64,000 nucleotides of DNA from Promerops cafer (Eukaryota > Chordata > Aves > Passeriformes > Nectariniidae): the NCBI GenBank assembly GCA_013398275.1, contig VZSE01015530.1, positions 470,417 to 534,416 of the forward strand. Reading direction: 5' to 3'. Of the stretch, positions 46,761 through 57,876 are shown piece after piece. The translations under genes were made by a program, and so were the position numbers. Each line of letters starts with the position of its first letter. The stretch's first letter is position 1. Under the pieces are notes generated by a model that worked only from the letters and a program-made list of their open reading frames with translations, made no database searches and was not told the DNA's origin.

Positions 46761-48157
46761 AACAAGTTAAAGATATGTTAAAGTGTTCTGTGGTATGTAT
46801 AATTCCAGGATATAAAGTGAAATTTTACTATCTTAAAACATTTTTTTCCCAATGTCATTCATTATTTGACTGAAGGAAGGGTTATGACATGAATGAATCA
46901 GTCACAAAAAAGCAATGTCTTGCATTTTAATGTCAGTATTTTTCTTGTGTCTGCCACACCTTTGATTTTTAAGGTTTATTTGTTTTAAAAGTGTCACAGT
47001 AAACATCTCCTGTTTTTAAGACACCTGTGAGATGTAATGATGATTCTCATTTGCTCTGACTTTGATTTCACATTGCAGCTTCAAAGTGTATCTTTACCTT
47101 ATTGGTATAGGAACCATTACTATACATTAATACAGTTAGCATTACTTGATAAATATGAGTTCATTTTTTGTGGTTTGCAATCTACATGTTGTTTTCCAGC
47201 AGTCAGAATCCACTGGTGGATTCTTGGTATTCCTTAGCAAATTCCCCATCTTACTTTAAGTAATCACCTCTTTTCAAAGACCTTCTCAATGTATTCAGGA
47301 TTAATTATCTACCTAAGCAATGTTTCAGTACAAAAATATTAAGATATGGTGTTATTATTACAGATACATCCAATAGTCCACAAAAATTTTCAGTTACTCC
47401 TATTTGCTATCTTACCTATACCAGAGTAGTCAGTGATTATTTTCTTGTACTTAGCAGATCTATTAGTATACTTTTAAAATTCTGCACAAAGAAAATTTAG
47501 AATAAGTCCTCTTGATTCACACAATAAAGCTAAATAGTGAGCATGCATGTCTTTAAAGTTTTAGAAAAATTTACTCTTGAATACTTGTGTATAAAATAGA
47601 TACTACATCTTTGTCAGACTAGTGTAAGTGGTTGGCTAGAACTTACTTTTGTCATAAGTGTAATGCTAAGCCATAGTAATAAAACACTCTTTATAACAGG
47701 TATTAAGGCCAGCTTTTCATAAATGAACAATTTTTGCAGTCTATGAAAATTAGCTCTATATAGAAATCCTTATCAAATATGTGAATTGCCATTTTAAAAA
47801 GATATAGAAAAGATGAAGGGAGGTTCTTCTCCTTGCAGTGTATCTCTGGATACTGGACTGCCATGTTGTATCAAATGAGATTCAGCTGAACGTGCTAATC
47901 AATAAACAGATTAACTCCATACAGATGATTCTGCTTAAATAAGCATGTGATGCTTACTGCAATTAATCAGAAAAAAAGAGAAGACAACATATGTTGATTG
48001 ATCCTAAATTCATCCAGAAGACCCTCAGCTATCTTTTGCACTTTGAGCAATTTCCCGGCACATTTCTTTTACTGTTTCAATCTTCTCTCTGGTCTGCAAC
48101 ATTGACTGTTTCTTGATTCAGTTTTTTTTTTTCTTTTTCCCTGATCAGTTAAATCAG
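46761..48157. other. unique AT-rich DNA
   Basis: No recognised repeat or exon. The part at about 47860-47975 again has clustered homeodomain-type cores (gctaatcaataaacagatta and gcaattaatcag) and could be another conserved element. Confidence 0.4.
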
Positions 48158-48194
48158 GATTACACTTGATTACAGATTACACTTAAGTGTAATC
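48158..48194. repeat. direct repeat plus perfect 20-bp palindrome
   Basis: gattacactt occurs at 48158-48167 and again at 48175-48184. There it forms the left half of the exact palindrome GATTACACTTAAGTGTAATC (48175-48194). The three half-sites give CACTTGA, CACTTAA and TTAAGTG, which fit the (T)CAAGTG/TTAAGTG type core bound by NK2 homeodomain proteins. Regulatory function is inference. Confidence 0.85.
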
Positions 48195-48464
48195 ATGCTG
48201 CCTTTATTAAACATTTCCCTGATTTGGTTATTTGAGTACTAAGATAACTACAAGTCTTTCCCATCAGAATGAATTTCTGTCGCCCCTCATGGTAAACAAA
48301 AGTAAAAAAATCGGGACATTAATTACACATAGTTAATGTCTTAAGTGGGATGTTGGATCACTGAGAGGACAAAACCATGAGAAAAAAACCTTAGTAACAG
48401 TCAAAATGCTGAGATAACAAAAAATAGCAAATAAAATTACATGTATTGCCAGGCAAGTCACAAA

Positions 48465-48601
48465 GATGGTGACTAAGTCTATTAGAGCAAGCTGCTCACA
48501 ACACCAAGGTTTTGGGTTTGATCCCCATATTGGTCATTCACTTAAGAGCTGGAACTGATGATCCTTTTGGGTCCCTTCCAACTCAGAATATTCTGTGATT
48601 T
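48465..48601 (+). mobile_element. TguSINE1-like SINE: tRNA-derived head with CR1-like tail
   Basis: The plus-strand head (about 48465-48533) has a decayed box A region, then aacaccaaggttttgggttt, gatccccatattggtcattc. This gives a good box B (GGTTTGATCCCC) followed by the end of a tRNA-Ile-like sequence. After a short linker the tail reads gctggaactgatgatccttt, tgggtcccttccaactcaga, atattctgtgattt, a CR1 3' end. The order is the same as in the copy at 651-773, with a more complete tail here and a better tRNA head there. Non-coding and, with its damaged box A, unlikely to be transcribed by polymerase III. Confidence 0.82.
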
Positions 48602-48860
48602 ACTCGCCAAACTCTAGGCAGTATTGGAGAGTCCCCATGGAAGATTACCGGGTAGGCAGCAGAGGTGTAGAACGGATTTTGGGTTCCGTGCTGTGTTTTG
48701 GGGCAGGCTCCATCCACCAAGGCCTTGGCAGTGCCAGCTGCTTGCTCACCCCGTGTCCCTGCAGCACCTCCGGAGCACGGCTGGTCCTGTCCCTGTGCCC
48801 CCCAACAAGGGTGGCCCTGAGGCACTGCACTCATGGAAGAATGCATCCCTTTCAGGGAAA
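48602..48860. other. GC-rich unclassified patch directly after the SINE
   Basis: About 250 bases of GC- and CpG-containing sequence with overlapping frames of 61-95 codons on both strands. Every frame depends on the GC-rich text, and none resembles a known domain. Location among repeats suggests a truncated LTR or other transposon. I could not assign it. Confidence 0.3.
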
Positions 48861-50596
48861 ATATGGAATCTACCTTCTCTGAGAGACAATGTAAGATGAA
48901 TGTTAAGTTTGTCCACCTATAATTTGAAGTAAAAAATTAAGATAAGTTTTATAACCTACTGTCCAGAACCTCATTTCTGTGTGTAGTCTACCTGTGTGAT
49001 AGGCAGTGTCTTAATTCTGTTTTAATAGGAGTGCCACTGAGCACAGCAAATTTAAAAGGCGTTTGATCCTAAAATTAGGAGGCAATAGAAAGATGGCCAG
49101 AAGGAAGCAAAGAACTTATTGATATATATAAATTATATTAATCTTATATTTCCAAATAATGATGCAGAGGACTATGTCATACCATGATATTTGTTTTCAT
49201 GAGAAAATCATTTTAATGGGATACTTAGATGAGCTGTTCTTTATTATTCTTATTCAATTATATCTACATATATCACTAGATATTAACATCCTGTACAAGG
49301 ACTTAATTTACATTTAATTAGTTTCTCTGTAAAAATGTTTTCTGCTTTTGAAATTATGCATTTGTACATTACAGAACAATCAAATTATCACTGCCAAAGA
49401 TCAATTTGGAACTCTGAGAAGGGTGATGAAGTATGTTTTCCATCATTAAAATTACCTGCAAATTCTTCAGGACTGTCAAAATGTCCATGGCTGTTATTTA
49501 ATTTGTTTATGACTAGCAGGAGTAAATGGGATTGTGTAATAAAACGGAATTTTCAAGAAGTTTTATCTTTCCATAAGTGGAGTGCTCACTGGAAGTCAAA
49601 GAAATCACTAGAATAAATGGGTCTGTATTTTATAGGTCTTTACTTCCTTAAAATATATAGTCTTAAGATAGGCATAATAATGTTACATGGATTCTAATTA
49701 AACCTGATGGATTCAAACATCAGTGAAATTTACAATTAGTGCACTGGCATGTGAAACAGAATATTACGAGAAAGGAAAGCCTAAGCTTAATTTTGTTTCC
49801 TGATTCTTCATTCTCATGAGAACAGTCTTGAAGATGGCAATCTGAAAATGACACAGTAAAATAAGCAAGTGGTTCCCTCACATGAGGGAACACAAATACG
49901 TAAGCAGAGCTCAGTGAAATTCTACAGTGACTATTTTCACACACCTAATTCTGTCCAAAGTACTAAGTAGTTTTTAACTATTAAAAATATTCCCATCTTA
50001 TCCTCTTCTGTCTGTGGGACAATAGAAGTTCTCTGTTCTACACAACTTTGTGATTTTTTTAGAGAGCTAGAATGCAAAAAAGGTGATATGGGAAATCTGT
50101 TGCCAATACAGCTCTATAAGGTTAAGTACATCTTCCTACTCAAGGGAACAGTTAATGTTGCTTTTAATAGGCATATCCTGAGTTTCTGCAATGTAAGTGC
50201 AAAACATGAACAGTTAATAACTAGCAAGGTGATACTAATTGTAAAATGAAGTAAATGCAAATCTCACATTTCCTTGGAAAAGAAAAACGTTGGAAGAGGA
50301 AAACACTTGCCGCTGCCTTTTTTCCTAGACAATGGTTGTTGCTTATAGTTGTGCAAATTTGGGTTTTGGAGTATTAGGATATACAGGACAAACCACTATA
50401 TTAAGCCTGAGATATTACTATGACAGCAACTTATAAAATTTAAAGTTACTCATGCTTTTGAGGCCTAGAAATGTGTTATGTCTGTTTTCCTATTTGATTA
50501 AAAAAAAAAAAATAAAAAATAAAATAATAAAAAAGAAAAAAATAAAATCACTAAGGTTTAGTCCTGTTTTGGGCTTGTATAGTGGGAGAGTGTGAA
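48861..50596. other. unique AT-rich DNA ending in an A-rich run
   Basis: No recognised repeat family or exon. It closes with an A-rich low-complexity run at 50500-50548, about 50 bp before the next LTR. 49335-49616 holds a 93-codon plus-strand frame with no domain. Confidence 0.5.
50500..50548. repeat. A-rich low-complexity run
   Basis: Almost pure A interrupted by single T or G (AAAAT-like units). Confidence 0.9.
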
Positions 50597-51122
50597 TGTT
50601 GTGAATCGACCGTGAGCAGCAGTTAAGCACTCAGCCACTTGCTCACTCCCCACTTTACTCCCACTAGACACACAGAGAACAGGAAGAACAAAATGTGAAA
50701 TCTGTGGGTTCAGGTAAAGACAGCTTAATAAGTGGAAGAGAGAGGAAAAACACAAGTAATGCAAAGACTGTAACATGCCACCTCCCGCAAGCAGACCAAT
50801 GCTCATCTAATCTCCAGACAGCAGCGACCTGGAAAGCCAAAAAGTCCTCACCTTCTTCCTCTCCCCCCAGGTTTTAATGTTGAGTGTGATGTTACATGGC
50901 ATGGAATATCCTTTTAACTAGTTGCAGTCAGCTGTGCCAGCTATGTTGCCTCCCAGTCTCTTGTCCACTCAGTATTCTTGCTGCAAGTCAGGGAGGCTGG
51001 GGAAAAGAGAAAGCGTGATGCTGGTGCAACCACTGTTCAGCCATAGTGTTATCACCCGTGGTTTAACCACGAGTCCAAAACACAACACCTTTTGGACAGC
51101 TATGAAGAGGTACCCAGGCAAA
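50597..51122 (-). mobile_element. diverged ERVL-like LTR
   Basis: A minus-strand LTR of the same family as 28959-29558 but clearly more diverged. Plus-strand blocks are cagttaagcactcagccact, tgctcactcccc, gggttcaggtaaagacagct (with ttaata for the polyadenylation region), acatggcatggaatatcctt, cagctgtgccagc...gcctcccagtctcttgtc, gtgttatcacc and gagtccaaaacacaacacc. It ends in a decayed start region near 51122. Both termini are eroded, so limits are approximate. It is probably the oldest of the near-complete copies. No internal genes. Confidence 0.8.
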
Positions 51123-51352
51123 TCCCTTATAATGATTTAGGTGTTTTAAATCAGCTGCTGCTGTTAACAAATGTGAAGTCTGAAAAATAAACCTTAATAA
51201 ACGCAAGCTACTCTTCTGAAGATTTTTCTTGGGCTGGTCCAATTGCTTTACCAAACAATAATAAAGTAATACAGACTGGGGATCTTTACAATGCATGTTC
51301 CAACTTCCAGAGGAAAATTTCCATTCCAACAGAAAGACTTACTGTCATTTTA

Positions 51353-51457
51353 CAAACAAACAAACAAACAAAGAAACAATCAAAAAAACAACCAAACAAA
51401 CAAACAAAACAAAAAAAAATCCAAACCCAAAACCAAAACAAAAAACAAAACCAAAAA
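51353..51457. repeat. (CAAA)n / A-rich low-complexity tract
   Basis: A perfect (CAAA)n core at the start degrades into CAAAA and CCAAAA units over about 100 bp. Overlapping 62-71 codon frames rich in Lys, Asn, Gln and Thr are products of this tract. Confidence 0.92.
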
Positions 51458-51557
51458 TATTATCCAGTCTGTCCTGGAATTAACACCATTAACACCTAGG
51501 TATTAGTGAAAATACCTAGCCTTCCTTCCACTGGTCTTTGGCTATCCCACTAGAGAA

Positions 51558-51580
51558 TGATATATAACTGTTATATATCA
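51558..51580. repeat. 10-bp inverted repeat, 3-nt loop
   Basis: tgatatataa (51558-51567) and ttatatatca (51571-51580) are exact reverse complements around ctg. Confidence 0.85.
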
Positions 51581-52372
51581 GAAGAGATAAGACAAAGAGA
51601 AGTATCAAGCGTGTAAGATTTCAGTGTATTTTTGGAAAGAAGGTACATTTCAGGATCTTTTCCACAGTCAGTTATGTACTAAAAAGAATTTCTTATTAGC
51701 AGAGATAAAATGAGTGGTTTAATTTTCAAGTCGGTGTTTTAATTATGTTTGCATTAAATCAGGCTAGAAGGTGTTTAAACAGCCTCTGTCGAAAGTTCTT
51801 TTAAGAAATAGTTTTGAGCCAGGTGGCTGTCGACCACAGTAAGATAAAAATGACAAATATAAGAGCAAGGTTTATTTTGAAATAAATTTCACAGTTTGCT
51901 GAAGAGAGTTTACACGTGTGTGGACTTCATGATAGTTGAATTAGCTGCTAGAAGTTTTTAGGCTGGGGAAGGAAATGTACAAAACTTTGTTTTTCTTCAT
52001 TTCTATACTTCTGCTAAACTGAGACCTCAGTGGGGACTGAATGTCTTTATCTCACTGAAAAACAAAAGCTTAACTCTGAGAGACAGCTCCTGGCTCTATT
52101 GAGATCAGAGGTTTGGGAGTCAGGAGCTCAGTATCTGCCCACAAACCTTAGACTACTGATAGGGAAACATGCCTTAGATTCTTTTATCTTCTTGAAGAAA
52201 TTATTTATTTTCAGGATATCTGTACCAATAACCAACCACTTCCAAATACAGTGATGCTGGAATTCTTCTCTTGTATTTAGGATTTCTTGCAGTGAAACTG
52301 GACTGAATGGAGGGTATGAGGAAGAAAACTGATTTTACTAGATTTACCTTTCAATTGATAGACACTGGTGGT

Positions 52373-52393
52373 CATACATGTAGGTCATGTATG
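52373..52393. repeat. 8-bp inverted repeat
   Basis: catacatg (52373-52380) and catgtatg (52386-52393) are exact reverse complements, and each is preceded by gt. Confidence 0.75.
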
Positions 52394-52601
52394 TCTTGGG
52401 ACAGGTAGCATGGCACCACTTTTTATTTTCTTTGCCTTTTTGGTGGTTGGTCAGATATTTTGAGTAGGATTAATTTTCTGTAAAATTTTACTCCTCAAAA
52501 TAATGACATCAAAATGGAATAAAAATACTTATTTTGTTAAAAATTTTATAGATTTTAATGCAGGAAGATACCATTAGATTTAATAGCATGAATTTCTGGG
52601 G

Positions 52602-52657
52602 AAAAACAAAACAAGACAAAACAAAACAAAAAACCCCAATAACAACAAAACAGAACA
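52602..52657. repeat. (CAAAA)n A-rich tract
   Basis: CAAAA-type units with a few interruptions by G and CCCC over about 55 bp. Confidence 0.9.
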
Positions 52658-53817
52658 GGATTTTATCCATAATTTCAGGTTGCAAGTTTCTAACTTCTGT
52701 TTGAGCTTTATATATCTTTCAGAAATATATTCGGTCTTAATTTGAAGGTTTTTGAGTGATGGAAAATAGAGCACATCACTTACTAGAAGGTTTCTTATGG
52801 AAAATTATCTTTACTATAAAAAAATCATGGCATATTTATGCTGAAAATTTATCCATTTTCAGCTGCAGTCACTGGATATTGTTATGCCTTTGTTTAGTAG
52901 ATTAAAACCCCTTGCCTTAGAAAAGTTAAGTAAATAGAGCTTTTTGAATCTCAAACTGCAGTCTTTGAATCAGTCTTATGAGGTTTGTCTGAACCTTTTC
53001 CAATTTTTTTGAAAACTTTTCGGAGAGTTAGGCAGTCTAATAATCTTTCCAGTGTTGAAATCAGAAGAAATATTATCTTCATATTTCTCATATACATGCA
53101 TACTGCAAAATATGTCTTCTGATGGGATTTGTTTGGATTTCTGATAATTTTCATGTGGCTAATGTTGTTTAGACTGTGAGTTTGGGTGTTAAGATGCAGA
53201 GTGCTTCAACAAGTGTTTTAATTTGAGTTACAATAAACCTAGGCATTAATAAGAAAGTCAAAGTTAACTTGGGCAACCTAAGCACATTCTGGTTAATTAA
53301 ATATCTGAAAAATTATTAGCTCTAGTTTTCTTCTCATCTAGGTCAGGGTCATCATAGTTTCTAAGAGCACAGAGCTGTGGATTTTACCTCAGTCATGTAT
53401 ATTTTTCCTTCTAGTGCAGATGGATCTTCTAGAATTTATTTCAATCAGTAATGGCACAGTAATTACATACATTTCCTTATATACATTAGCTGCCCTAGTC
53501 TGCAGGGTGAAGGGGTGGGCAGAAGGTGGGAAATAGTCTTCCAATACTTCATTTGGTCACTCAAATAAAGGTAGAACAACCTATTTGCAGAGGGAAAATA
53601 ACATTTTCCCTGCCCTGAATGTTAACAACATAGGAAAATCTCTCTCCTTTGTAATATAACACTGAGTAAAACAGATGGTTGTTTCTGTCTGCTTCCTGTT
53701 TCTCATTTGAATCCTCAACAGCCAGCAGAATAAGCAGCTTGCAGGGCCAGTGGCTGAAACTTCTAGGTCAGCCAAATGACGTGTGTTCTCATTCTTAGAT
53801 CTCCAGTACCATTTTCT

Positions 53818-53897
53818 GGTTTGGTTTTTCTTTGGTTGTTTGTTTGGTTGGTTTTGGTGGCTTTTTGTTTTATTTGGTTTTTTATTATTATTATTTG
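53818..53897. repeat. T/G-rich low-complexity tract
   Basis: GGTTT and GTTT units run into a (TTA)n stretch at 53881-53895. Confidence 0.88.
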
Positions 53898-54959
53898 CTT
53901 GTAATCAAGTCATTTTCTTCACCTACTTTCAATGATTTATATTTCTTTAATACGATGCGTCCATACCAGCCAAATAACTTATAAACACAGTACAGCCAAG
54001 TGCAAAGAGAGGTGAATTGAAGCTGCAGTGCATACTTTTGGGAACTGGGAAATAGCATAGAAGAGACAGGTGCAGGCAGATGGCCAGCCAGTTTGCTGTC
54101 CAGGAGAGTGCTGCACAATTCCAGCTGGGAGTTTCTGCTTCGAGCAGATAGGACCCAGCACATGGAGTATGAGGTATCTCTGAATGTTCATTTTCATTTA
54201 AAAGAATATCCTTCAGCTGGGGGTTTCATGGGTTTGAATAGTCTTTTTACAATTTCTTTGCTGGGTGGAGAAGGGTTAGCAATTACAAAATTGAATGGGA
54301 CTTCTTGAATGTGATATTTTGTCAGTGGAATTTTAGCAAAGCTATTGCTGCTTTTACTTTTGAGAAAGAAAATGAGAAAAAGATATTTTCTACATACAAT
54401 CTGATGTTTATTAACCCATTTCTCCTGATTATGTTTTTCCCTCTTCAATTTAATGTAGAAATGTATGGGCAGAGGGGGTTGCAGTTCCAAACAATGTGTA
54501 TGGCTTTTAACAAAAACTGCAGCCAAATCACAAGTTTTTCAAAGAGAGATACGGAATTTACCAAATCTGCGGTTTAAGGTGTTTTTATAGATAGGAAATC
54601 TTTAATTAAACGTTTGTATTTTAGAACACTTCCTTTTCTCTTGTCCTTATGAATATTTTTTCTACTAGTTCACAGGTTTTCTTGCCAAATCATAAGAAAA
54701 TCTATAACATTGTCCCTCAAACAGGTCTTCTCCCCCATCTCTGTTGCTTTTAATGTAAACAAAGATTGGTCAACTAAATATGGCTAAGACAGGATGACTT
54801 CATTGGAGTATGGCCACAGATTGCCATATATTTGGCAAAAGATATAACTATATGTGAACAAGCAAGTGAAAACTATATTTGCATTTCTCAAAAAATCTCT
54901 CACTCTAACAAATCACTGGCAAAAATGCTACAAACTCATTGCCTCTCTGGAGGCAATCC

Positions 54960-55057
54960 ATGAGCAAAACCATGGGTAGCACACGCCAGATGCAATCCAG
55001 GGTGTCAGACTGCAGTCAATCCTGCTGCTCTTTGGAGACTGGACATTTCCAGCAGCG
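54960..55057 (+). other. possible first coding exon (weak)
   Basis: An ATG at 54960 opens a frame of 32 codons plus 2 bases. It stays open up to a good splice-donor match (cagcg|gtaagc, GT at 55058-55059). Read through unspliced, the frame would stop at once (TAA inside the donor). The frame is also open upstream to 54909. The peptide begins MSKTMGSTRQMQSRV and matches nothing I know. The adjacent CpG-rich stretch (about 55070-55135) is unusual for this window and could mark a promoter or first exon. Against it: the frame is short, there is no TATA or Kozak support that I can see, and no downstream partner exon was found. Chance is quite possible. Confidence 0.15.
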
Positions 55058-55059
55058 GT

Positions 55060-55140
55060 AAGCAGGGTGGCGGGTGTTACGCCTGGGAGGCTGAATGCCG
55101 CGCTGCGGCAGAGCGTGTGCGTGCGGCAGAGCACAGCGAC
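55060..55140. other. small CpG-rich patch
   Basis: Roughly ten CpG within about 70 bases, in a window that otherwise has almost none outside the ERVK-like LTR. It contains a direct repeat gcggcagagc (about 55103 and 55121). It is not in any repeat I recognise. It could be a remnant of a small CpG island or an exon. Confidence 0.5.
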
Positions 55141-57781
55141 TCATCTACAGTGCATTTAGCAAGCCAGCCTTTCAGCTGCTCTGAAGACTGGAAGCAGTCC
55201 CCAGATGATATTCTTTCTCTTGCTGGAGGGCCTAACATAAAGCAGATTGTTATAGAGAACTCAGCCTGCTTCATTCAGTGAAGTACACTAATGAATTAGT
55301 GATTGAAGAGCTATATAGCATACTTCTTTCTTTGTTTTGAAGTGTGATGTGATGCAGCTATGAGCCATTTTACTGGTAGAAATGTGAAACTGGTTGAATG
55401 ATAAACAAAAAATAATGTACTAAGTGACCATACAGAAAGTTGCTAATTTTTTCAATAAGTTAAAAAAATAGGAATCATTCTATTTTTGTTCAGAATCTAA
55501 AAGATGGCAGGTGGCTTTCAGGTAATTTCCTGCCTGTTCTTTCTCCAGGAACATCTGTTAAAATTATAGCCACATTCAGTGCACTACTTAACCTGAAAGC
55601 AATTAGAATTTCTGGCTTCAATGTGTAGCTTGCTAAACTCTGTTTTGTCAGTCAGGCTCATGCTGCAGCTCTCTATGGTTTTAAGTTCTGGAAGCAGTAC
55701 TTCTTTGTGCTAGGCAGTGCATTTATTATGCTGGACTTCTGTTCACTCAACACTTCCACAGTTTTAGAGACCAAAGCATAAGAGAAAAAAATCAGCTCAC
55801 TGCTGAAATTGGAATGTTATGTGAGAAATCAGGATTCCTTGGGTGGCTCATCCTCCGTTGTTTCAGAAAGAATTTGAATGGAGGAAAGCATTAACCTTTT
55901 AACTACACATTCAAGGTGGCAATGTGGATATTGCAAAAAGAGAGAAAGAAAAACTTTGTGGAAACTAAAGTGTGATGCTTCCCAGCAGCCCAAGAGACAG
56001 TCACAGATTGATCTGTACACAAGTAAACGACAGTGGAGATTCTGGGCACTTTGAGTACGTGTTGGTGGTGCTGTGTAAGATGCTGGAGCAGCATTATATG
56101 AACATAAAAGAAGATTGTCTATGATCCAGGGAGTATTTAAGGGTTTCACATTCCCTCCTCACACAATAGAACATGATTTCCTTATAACAGCTGGAGATCA
56201 ATAGGAAGAAGGAATCGAAGGTACACTTGGACTCATCACTTCCCTATGGGGAACATTTGGGCTCAGAGGTGTGTGCAAGCACATATTATGAGGACCACAA
56301 CTCTTCCTTTTCTGATGTCAGTGATGATATATCAGAAGTCAGCTAACAGCTTGAATTAATTTCTGTGTGTGTGACTATCAGTTTGTGACCCACATGATTA
56401 AAAAGCAGATGGCAAATGTCCAATGAGTCCTGGAGTTGATATGGGTTTCTCTGCTTTATTCTTTCATGATACAGTATTGTCTTTTGGGTAGAATGCATAT
56501 TGGGACTGGATAATGGCAAAGCAGCTGCTTTTTTGTCCTTTCAATTTGAGAGAGAGGAAACCTCCCAGAGCTTCCACGATCATCAAGAGGTAATGCTCAT
56601 TTTGTTTGAAAAAAAGTCAGAACAAATATATACATCTGAATTTCAGAAAGGTAGTTGACCCTTCAGTATGTGAAAGACCTTCTGGACCTTGTTAGAACAG
56701 GCCTGGCAGCATTCACTGTTAAAGGTTGCCCAGTTTTGTCATGAACTATGGGTTTACTTGGTATGAGAGTACTAGTGGGAAAAACTCTGAAAGATTGAGC
56801 CTAAGATAGTGGGCACTGGCTTACTGTTAAATGTCTTCACATTTAGAAGTTCAGAGTATTGTTGTTATTTGTTGTTTCATAAAGAAGGAAGTCTATTCAC
56901 AGAAATTTTTAGAGCATTTTTGGGGTTATTAGGAGGTAAGCTGGTTCAGCTTTCAGTAGAAGATTTATCAGAACCAAAAGGGTAGATATCCCTTTGTCTC
57001 AGTCAATTAAAATTAATGACATATATAAAAACTAATGAATGAAGTAACCTAAACACTAGGCAGGTCCAAGCACTTCTTAAGTGTTAATGTCTCAGGACAA
57101 AGGATCTCTAATCTTTTTTTTTTTTAATGTTCCACATATTTCTATTAATGCAATTAATGATTTTTAGTTGTGAAAAATTAAACCATCTGTATTTTTTGGC
57201 ATAGTTGTTCCAAAGAGATTATTTTTGTTGCTGTATCAAGAGGTGTCAATGGGTTGATGAAGACTGAAGTTTTGTGAGTGCTTCCTGAGTGAAAGAATTT
57301 TAATAATTGTTAAGACATACTACATTGTTTTCTTGTATTAGTGACTCAGTCTGAAGGTGACAAAATTGATCTGAAACCATGCAGCTGCATGGTAGGAAAA
57401 TCTTTTAAAGTCTCAGGGAAAACACATATTAGCTCTCAGAAGAAATGCACATGTGAAATAGTGGGATAATACTGGCATGGTACTGTGCAAATTCATGCTG
57501 AAGAACCAGACGTTGTAGACCACCCATTTAAGTACAGTAGCTGAAGATCCATTATTTTTACTACTAGTTCTGAAAGGAAATTAAGGTGTAAAAATGTTAA
57601 TAGGCTTATTTTTGAAATCAGTGACAAAATTTTTCTCTTAATTTGATATTCTATACATGTCAAACACCTGCATAAAATTTTGTGGTATACTTTTCTGAGA
57701 ATAAGCCCTTCCCTCTCTTTTGATAGAACATAAAAGGAGGCCCTATTTTTCTTGTTATAAATATTTTCAGCATGATACATT
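55141..57781. other. unique DNA, nothing recognised
   Basis: No gene or repeat family is visible. A T tract of about 14 nt lies near 57113-57125. Frames up to 106 codons (55829-56149, minus) have no domain. Confidence 0.5.
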
Positions 57782-57815
57782 AATCTGAACACAACAAAGA
57801 TGTTGTGTTCAGATT
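57782..57815. repeat. perfect 15-bp inverted repeat, 4-nt loop
   Basis: AATCTGAACACAACA (57782-57796) and its exact reverse complement (57801-57815) flank aaga. This is the strongest hairpin in the window by arm length against loop size. Confidence 0.92.
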
Positions 57816-57853
57816 TTAAAGTACACTTATAGATTTGTTGTGTTAGAATCTGC

Positions 57854-57876
57854 ATAAATAAATAAATAAATAAATA
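57854..57876. repeat. (AAAT)n microsatellite
   Basis: About six uninterrupted tetranucleotide units. Confidence 0.9.

Larger units (their letters stand above)
51123..54959. other. unique AT-rich span with simple repeats
   Basis: No recognised interspersed repeat or exon. It contains the CAAA tract, a CAAAA tract (52602-52657), a T/G tract (53818-53897) and two short perfect inverted repeats (51558-51580 and 52373-52393). Frames up to 110 codons (54194-54526, minus) have no domain. Confidence 0.5.

Noticed and set aside
51353..51457. CRISPR-like or minisatellite array
   Set aside because: Units are four to five bases with irregular drift and no spacers; simple CAAA low complexity.
56680..56745. 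Possible old CR1 fragment (gttgcccag text)
   Set aside because: Match limited to a few short words, without the ordered blocks seen in the accepted copies.
57493..57855. 120-codon minus-strand frame
   Set aside because: Runs through the 15-bp hairpin and AT-rich DNA, with no recognisable domain; best explained by chance.
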